Source of the DNA: Qipengyuania spongiae
GTDB lineage: Bacteria > Pseudomonadota > Alphaproteobacteria > Sphingomonadales > Sphingomonadaceae
DNA: 64,000 bases
Direction of reading: 5' to 3'
NCBI RefSeq assembly: GCF_026168555.1
Contig: NZ_CP092471.1
Coordinates: forward strand, 1,126,501 to 1,190,500
Shown here: positions 59,578 through 64,000 of the stretch, in pieces
Layout of the letters: each line of letters opens with the position of its first letter
Position numbering within the stretch: position 1 is the stretch's first letter
Program-made: the position numbers and the translations under genes
Notes under the pieces: model-generated
What the model was told of the DNA's origin: nothing
Seen by the model: the letters and a program-made list of their open reading frames with translations, nothing else
Database searches by the model: none

Positions 59578-60399
59578 ATGCGCACCCGCCTGTTCCTCAT
59601 CACCGCCCTGCTGTCCAGCGCAGCCTGTTCCTCGCCGGATGACATGAAAAGCATGGTCGGGGTGGAGCGGGAGGCGACTTCAGGGCAGGCAGCGCCTTCA
59701 TCGCAGCAGGCCGAACCAGTCGAATTCATCGACAACACCGGCGAGGGGGTGACCGAACGCATGTTCTCCTATTCCTGGCCGGCCGAAGTGAGCGCGATCG
59801 AACCGCTCGCCGCGTCACTGGCGGCCGAACGCGACAAGGCGCTGGCCGAACAGAAGGAGGATTACGAGGCGGCGCTGGCCGAATCCCCCGAGGATTGCGA
59901 GCCCTGTCGTACGCGAAGTGCCGAAACCGAGTGGAAAGTTGTCGCAAACCTGCCGCGCTTTCTCAGTTTGAACGCAGATTTCTCCAACTACACGGGCGGC
60001 GCGCATGGCAATCACGGTACGAGGAGCCTGGTCTGGGATCGCGAGGCAGGTCAGCGGCTCGATCCGACCGCGATGTTCCGCAGCCCGGCCGCCCTCTACG
60101 GCGCGATCTCCCGGCGCTACTGCGTGGCTCTCAATGCGGAGCGGGAGAAGCGCCGGGGCGAACCCGTCGATCCGAACGACGAATATTTCGGAGGCTGCCC
60201 GGCGATCGACGAGCTGTCGGTCCTTCTCGGCTCGTCGGACGGCAGGACTTTCGACCGCATCGGCCTGATCGCCGACCCTTATGTCGCGGGCGCCTATGCC
60301 GAAGGATCGTACGAGATCACTCTGCCGATTAATGCGGCTGTAATCGACGCGGCGAAGCCCGAATATGCGTCGGCCTTCTCCCTCGGCACTCGCAAATGA
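59578..60399 (+). CDS. DUF4163/DUF3298 lipoprotein
   Basis: A 273-residue lipoprotein with lipobox SSAAC (Cys17). The region 60-270 has the pattern of the RsiV/PdaC C-terminal module, with YTGGAHGN (138-145) typical of it. In RsiV this module binds lysozyme; whether that holds here is unknown. It is divergent from the M17 gene and 25 nt upstream of map. Confidence 0.85.
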   Translation: MRTRLFLITALLSSAACSSPDDMKSMVGVEREATSGQAAPSSQQAEPVEFIDNTGEGVTERMFSYSWPAEVSAIEPLAASLAAERDKALAEQKEDYEAALAESPEDCEPCRTRSAETEWKVVANLPRFLSLNADFSNYTGGAHGNHGTRSLVWDREAGQRLDPTAMFRSPAALYGAISRRYCVALNAEREKRRGEPVDPNDEYFGGCPAIDELSVLLGSSDGRTFDRIGLIADPYVAGAYAEGSYEITLPINAAVIDAAKPEYASAFSLGTRK

Positions 60400-60424
60400 C
60401 GGCTTTCCTCGCTATATAGCGCCG

Positions 60425-61249
60425 ATGACCGAATATCAGCTGATCGAAGCCGACGAGACCGTCTATCGCGACGGGACCATCAAGCTCCATGGGGCCGAAG
60501 GGTTCGGGGGCATGCGCCGCGCGGGCCAGCTCGCTGCCAGCATCCTCGACGATATCGCCACCATGATCGAACCCGGCGTCACCACCGCCGCGATTGACGA
60601 TCGGGTGCGCGAGCTGACCTTGGCCGGTGGCGCCGTGCCCGCGACCATGGGCTATCGCGGCTATGCGCACAGCTGCTGCATCTCGATCAACCACGTGATC
60701 TGTCACGGCATTCCGAGCGAGAAGGCGCTGAAGGACGGCGACATCGTCAATGTCGACGTCACTCCGCTGCTTGATGGCTGGCATGGCGATACCAGCCGCA
60801 TGTTCTTCGTCGGCGACGTGGCATTGAAGGCGAAGCGGCTGGTCGACGTGACCTACGAATGCCTGATGCTTGGGATCGAGGCGGCGCAGCCCGGCGCGCG
60901 GCTCGGCGATATCGGCGCGGCGATCGAGGCGCACGCCCGCCAGTTCCGCTACGGCGTGGTCCGCGAATTCTGCGGCCACGGTCTCGGCCGCCTGTTCCAC
61001 GATGCGCCCGAGGTGATCCATGCCTCGCAGGCCGGAACCGGGCCGGAGCTGAAGCCCGGCATGTTCTTCACCATCGAGCCGATGATCAATCTCGGCAAGC
61101 CGCACGCCAAGGTGCTGAGCGACGGCTGGACCGCCGTGACCCGCGACAAGAGCCTTTCCGCGCAATTCGAGCACTCGATCGGCATCACCGAAACCGGCAA
61201 CGAGATTTTTACCGCGAGTCCGAAGGGGCTGCACCAGCCGCCTTATTGA
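60425..61249 (+). CDS. map: Methionine aminopeptidase type I
   Basis: A 274-residue metalloprotease that removes the initiator Met. Ligands Asp111, Asp122, His185, Glu218 and Glu249, and the substrate His94, are all present. The ATG at 60425 was chosen; a codon farther upstream lies inside the lipoprotein end. It is followed by the VOC gene 13 nt away. Confidence 0.97.
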   Translation: MTEYQLIEADETVYRDGTIKLHGAEGFGGMRRAGQLAASILDDIATMIEPGVTTAAIDDRVRELTLAGGAVPATMGYRGYAHSCCISINHVICHGIPSEKALKDGDIVNVDVTPLLDGWHGDTSRMFFVGDVALKAKRLVDVTYECLMLGIEAAQPGARLGDIGAAIEAHARQFRYGVVREFCGHGLGRLFHDAPEVIHASQAGTGPELKPGMFFTIEPMINLGKPHAKVLSDGWTAVTRDKSLSAQFEHSIGITETGNEIFTASPKGLHQPPY

Positions 61250-61262
61250 AGGAGCCAGGGTC

Positions 61263-61613
61263 ATGGGAGTCACGGGGATCGGCGGTTTGTTCTTTCGGGC
61301 GGACGATCCCGAAGCGTTGAAGGCCTGGTATGCCCAGTATCTCGGCGTCGCGCCGGACGGCTGGACGCCATGGGAACAGCAGGCCGGACCCACGATCTTC
61401 GAACCTTTCGCAAGATCCAGCGACTATTTCCCCGCCGAGCGTCAGCACATGATCAATTTCCGCGTGACCGGTCTTGACGCGATGCTGGAGCGGTTTCGCA
61501 CCGCAGGCATCGAAGTGGTCACGAAGGCGGAATGGGACAGTCCGGAGATCGGCCGCTTCGCGCGTATCCATGACCCGGAAGGCAACCCGATCGAACTCTG
61601 GGAGCCTGCCTAG
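61263..61613 (+). CDS. VOC (glyoxalase-like) family protein
   Basis: A 116-residue VOC-fold protein. The segment IHDPEGNPIELWEP (about 102-115) is the family's C-terminal metal-binding edge with a Glu ligand. It may be a glyoxalase or a dioxygenase-like enzyme, exact reaction unknown. A strong AAGGAG site precedes the ATG. Its stop overlaps the ccmB stop by 4 nt tail to tail. Confidence 0.88.
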   Translation: MGVTGIGGLFFRADDPEALKAWYAQYLGVAPDGWTPWEQQAGPTIFEPFARSSDYFPAERQHMINFRVTGLDAMLERFRTAGIEVVTKAEWDSPEIGRFARIHDPEGNPIELWEPA

Positions 61614-62263
61614 CTTTCCCGCGCCGCCCGGATCGCCGCGCCCGCTGCAAATGGCGCGAGTGCACACAATCCCAGGCTGATGGCCGCCGCCAGAGCAATG
61701 CCCGCTGTGTCCGGCCGCGAGAGCGCGCCGGCGCCGAAGATCAGGATGGGGATCGCCAGCGGGATGACCATGAGGCCGGAAAGCGCGGCGCCGCCGCGAA
61801 GGCTCGCAGTCAGCGCGGCAATGGCGAGGCCGATCGCGGCGAGGCCCGGCGTGCCCGCGAGAAGGCCGAGCAGCAGTCGGCGCGTAATCTCGCCGTCCAG
61901 ATTGAGCAGCGCGGCGGCGGGCAGGGTGGCAATGAGCAGCAGTGGCGCGAAAGCGAGCCAGTGGGCGAACAGGCGGCTGGCCATCGCCAGTTCCTCCGAC
62001 GCGCCGCGCAGGTGCAGTTGATCGAAGACGCCGGTTTCCAGATCGGCTGTCACCAGCCGTTCGAGTGGAAGGATCGCCGCCAGCAGCGCCGCGATCCAGA
62101 TCACGCCCCCGCCAGTCCGCGCAAGCAGATCGGGCTGCGGCCCGACGGCGAAGGGGAACAGCATTGCCACGGCCAGGAAGAACAGCAGCGGCAGCAGGCT
62201 CCCCCCACGCCGCCCGCCCGGTAGCAGGATCGCGAGATCGCGGCGGAGCAGGACGCCGATCAT
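61610..62263 (-). CDS. ccmB: Heme exporter permease CcmB
   Basis: A 217-residue membrane protein with six hydrophobic segments, the CcmB part of the ABC complex that acts in c-type cytochrome maturation by releasing heme-bound CcmE. The ATG overlaps the ccmA stop by 4 nt. The rest of the ccm set (C to H) is not in the window. Confidence 0.93.
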   Translation of the reverse strand: MIGVLLRRDLAILLPGGRRGGSLLPLLFFLAVAMLFPFAVGPQPDLLARTGGGVIWIAALLAAILPLERLVTADLETGVFDQLHLRGASEELAMASRLFAHWLAFAPLLLIATLPAAALLNLDGEITRRLLLGLLAGTPGLAAIGLAIAALTASLRGGAALSGLMVIPLAIPILIFGAGALSRPDTAGIALAAAISLGLCALAPFAAGAAIRAARES

Positions 62264-62832
62264 GCGGCGAACGCCCTGAGGGCGAGCGTTTTTCCGTCGG
62301 GGAGCGCGATGGGCTGGTGCGATGCCGCGAGGCACAGCCCGCCATCCGCGCAATGGTCGGAAATCAGACCTTCCACCAGCCGCTTGCCCTCATCGTCCAA
62401 GCCGTTGAGCGGTTCGTCCAGCAGCCAGATGGGCGCCTGCGCAGCCAGCAGACGGGCGAGCGCGGCGCGCTTGCGCTGGCCCGTGCTGAGAAAGCGCACC
62501 GGAACGTCGGCAAGATCGGCAAGGCCCACGCGATCGAGTGTCGGCAAGCTGCGGTCAAGCCTGCTCCAGAAACCGAGGGCCGTGCCGAGCGGCACGGTCT
62601 CGTCCAGCGCCAGCCGCTCATCGACGAGGGCCACGCGTCCCTCGCGCGCTATCGCGCCGGCGAAGGGGCGCAGCAATCCGGCCAAGATGCGGATCAGGCT
62701 CGACTTGCCGACCCCGTTCGCCCCGGTGACATGGAGCGCGTCGCCCGCGCCGAGTTCGAGCGAAAGGCCGCGGAACAGGAGTCGGTCGCCGCGTCGGCAG
62801 GCGAGGTTTGTCGCGGCGAGACGGGGTTGCAT
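62260..62832 (-). CDS. ccmA: Cytochrome c biogenesis ATPase CcmA
   Basis: A 190-residue ABC ATPase: Walker A GANGVGKSS (37-45), signature LSTGQRKR, and Walker B WLLDEPLNGLD. The signature is LSTGQ rather than LSGGQ, a known variation in CcmA. It pairs with CcmB. The ATG at 62832 is the only in-frame start that fits. Confidence 0.94.
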   Translation of the reverse strand: MQPRLAATNLACRRGDRLLFRGLSLELGAGDALHVTGANGVGKSSLIRILAGLLRPFAGAIAREGRVALVDERLALDETVPLGTALGFWSRLDRSLPTLDRVGLADLADVPVRFLSTGQRKRAALARLLAAQAPIWLLDEPLNGLDDEGKRLVEGLISDHCADGGLCLAASHQPIALPDGKTLALRAFAA

Positions 62833-62898
62833 GGCATCCGCGCTTAGGCAAAAGGCCGGGCACGAACAAGCTGTGGCACTAGCGACGAGGAACACGCG

Positions 62899-63189
62899 AT
62901 GTCGGTCGAGGAACTGAGCCAGGAAGAACGCGACACCTGGATGCGCGCGCTCAAGCAATGGTCGCTTGCGCGCGAGGGCAAGGCGATCGAGCGGACATTC
63001 GAATTCGCAGACTTTCGCGAGGCATGGGGCTTCATGAGCCAGGTCGCGCTGATGGCGGAAAAGCGCGACCATCACCCCGAATGGTTCAACGTCTACAACA
63101 AGGTCGAGATCACGCTGACCACGCACGACGCCGGAGGCCTGTCCCTGCGCGACGTGAACATGGCCAAGGCGATCGACAAGCTGGTCTGA
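62899..63189 (+). CDS. 4a-hydroxytetrahydrobiopterin dehydratase
   Basis: A 96-residue pterin-4a-carbinolamine dehydratase (PCD/DCoH) that regenerates the tetrahydropterin cofactor of aromatic hydroxylases. The family motif HHPEW with the downstream NVYNKVEI and THDAGG is present. No phenylalanine hydroxylase gene is near. It is divergent from ccmA and convergent with the SDR. Confidence 0.95.
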   Translation: MSVEELSQEERDTWMRALKQWSLAREGKAIERTFEFADFREAWGFMSQVALMAEKRDHHPEWFNVYNKVEITLTTHDAGGLSLRDVNMAKAIDKLV

Positions 63190-63204
63190 TCGCCGGGCAG
63201 CGGT

Positions 63205-64000
63205 TCAGCTGCCCATCGGGCGGGTCAGCGACTTGGCCTGGCTGCGCACCCGGCCCGGCAGCCAGCGCGCACCGAAGGCGATGCGCTTGGCGGTCTTGCC
63301 GATCAGCCAGTGCAGCTTGTCGCCATGCACCGCGTCCCACACGGCGTCGGCCACCTGTTCCGGACTGGTCAGTTCCAGGCCCGCCGCGGCGACGCGCTGG
63401 CGGATGGATTCGTTCGACTTGGTATTGGGCGACTGGTCGAGCAGCGGGGTTTCGATGAAGCTCGGGCAGACGCTCGCAACCTTGATCCCGTGCTCCGCCC
63501 ATTCGGCATCGAGGCTCTCGGTCATGCCGCGCACGCCGAACTTGGTCGCCGAGTAGACCGAGGCGCCGCCGGTGCCGTAGATCCCCGCGGCGCTCGCGGT
63601 GTTGATCAGAGCGCTGCCGGGCGCGGTTTTCTTGAGGTGGGGCAGCGCGGCCTGCGCCCCCCAGAATACGCCTTTGAGATTGATGTCGATGCAGCGCTCG
63701 ACCTCTTCCGGGCTGTTCTCCTCGAGCGATCCGCCGAGCGGGATGCCGGCATTGTTGGCCAGCACGTCGATCCGCCCGCCGGTCGCGGTGGCGAAGCCGT
63801 CCAGCGCCTCGTCCCAGGCGGCGCGGTCGCGCACGTCGAACTTGTGGTGATAGACGAAGCCGTGGCCGATCATGTCCTCGGTCGCCAGCATGCCGTGTTC
63901 GTCAACATCGCCGAGCCCGACGAACCAGCCCTCGCGTCCGAAGCGCTGCGCGATCGCGCGCCCGATCCCCGACGCGCCGCCGGTCACGAAAATCGCCTTG
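63205..64000 (-). CDS. SDR family oxidoreductase, partial
   Basis: A short-chain dehydrogenase whose start lies beyond the right edge (reading begins AIFVTGGASG). NAD site TGGASGIG, NNAG motif, and the active YSATK with an upstream Ser are present. The C-terminal tail is basic. The 5' end is cut by the window and the start codon is not seen. Substrate unknown. Confidence 0.9.
   Translation of the reverse strand, partial: KAIFVTGGASGIGRAIAQRFGREGWFVGLGDVDEHGMLATEDMIGHGFVYHHKFDVRDRAAWDEALDGFATATGGRIDVLANNAGIPLGGSLEENSPEEVERCIDINLKGVFWGAQAALPHLKKTAPGSALINTASAAGIYGTGGASVYSATKFGVRGMTESLDAEWAEHGIKVASVCPSFIETPLLDQSPNTKSNESIRQRVAAAGLELTSPEQVADAVWDAVHGDKLHWLIGKTAKRIAFGARWLPGRVRSQAKSLTRPMGS

Overview
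The window looks like a chromosomal segment of a high-GC alphaproteobacterium of the order Sphingomonadales, most likely an Erythrobacteraceae relative. This is inferred from large TonB receptors ending in Phe, the gene order argS-SPOR-nagZ-scpA-scpB-tatABC, the bpt-tamA-tamB block, a CpaABCDE/TadBC pilus locus and dense coding with many 1-4 nt overlaps. No tRNA, rRNA, CRISPR array or prophage was recognised. The only mobile DNA is a decayed IS5-type element.

Layout. 1-7.3 kb: two hairpins, a small conserved-looking protein, a lipoprotein M16 protease, a membrane-anchored penicillin-acylase-family hydrolase and a divergent HerA/DUF853-like ATPase. 7.4-10.1 kb: clpB behind a sigma-32-like promoter. 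10.1-17.1 kb: two TonB-dependent receptors separated by an internally deleted IS5-type transposase. 17.4-21.0 kb: acyl-CoA (beta-oxidation type) genes: thiolase, short-chain dehydrogenase, enoyl-CoA hydratase and a MarR regulator. 21.0-28.4 kb: a Tad/Cpa pilus operon on the minus strand (cpaA, B, C, D, E, tadB, tadC) with no cpaF between cpaE and tadB. 28.4-30.5 kb: alpha/beta hydrolase and FAD oxidoreductase, translationally coupled. 30.5-33.7 kb: ispH-thrB-rnhA operon and a divergent lipoprotein. 33.7-40.3 kb: argS, a SPOR protein, nagZ, scpA, scpB and tatABC, a co-directional block joining protein synthesis, murein recycling, chromosome condensation and Tat export. 40.4-42.8 kb: two paralogous tiny exported proteins and an amidohydrolase. 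42.8-51.4 kb: ilvA, bpt, tamA, tamB. 51.4-54.7 kb: fasciclin lipoprotein, a three-repeat exported protein, a GH24-type lysozyme, and a small Xre regulator with a six-helix membrane protein under two GAGCTC-centred palindromes. 54.7-56.7 kb: glnB-glnA behind a sigma-54-like element. 56.7-64 kb: argC, an SH3-only protein that looks like the front part of an NlpC/P60 hydrolase, an M17 aminopeptidase, a DUF3298-type lipoprotein, map, a VOC protein, ccmB-ccmA, a pterin dehydratase and a truncated SDR at the edge.

Most genes are housekeeping or envelope functions with recognisable families. The points most worth a second look are two genes whose best start codon appears to be ATT (28440 and 45062), the missing cpaF, the palindrome-controlled Xre/membrane-protein pair, the pair of small exported proteins with acidic tails, the internally deleted transposase, and the catalytic-domain-less NlpC/P60 relative. 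No clearly new multi-gene system is evident; the Xre/membrane pair and the tandem small proteins are the best candidates for undescribed function.
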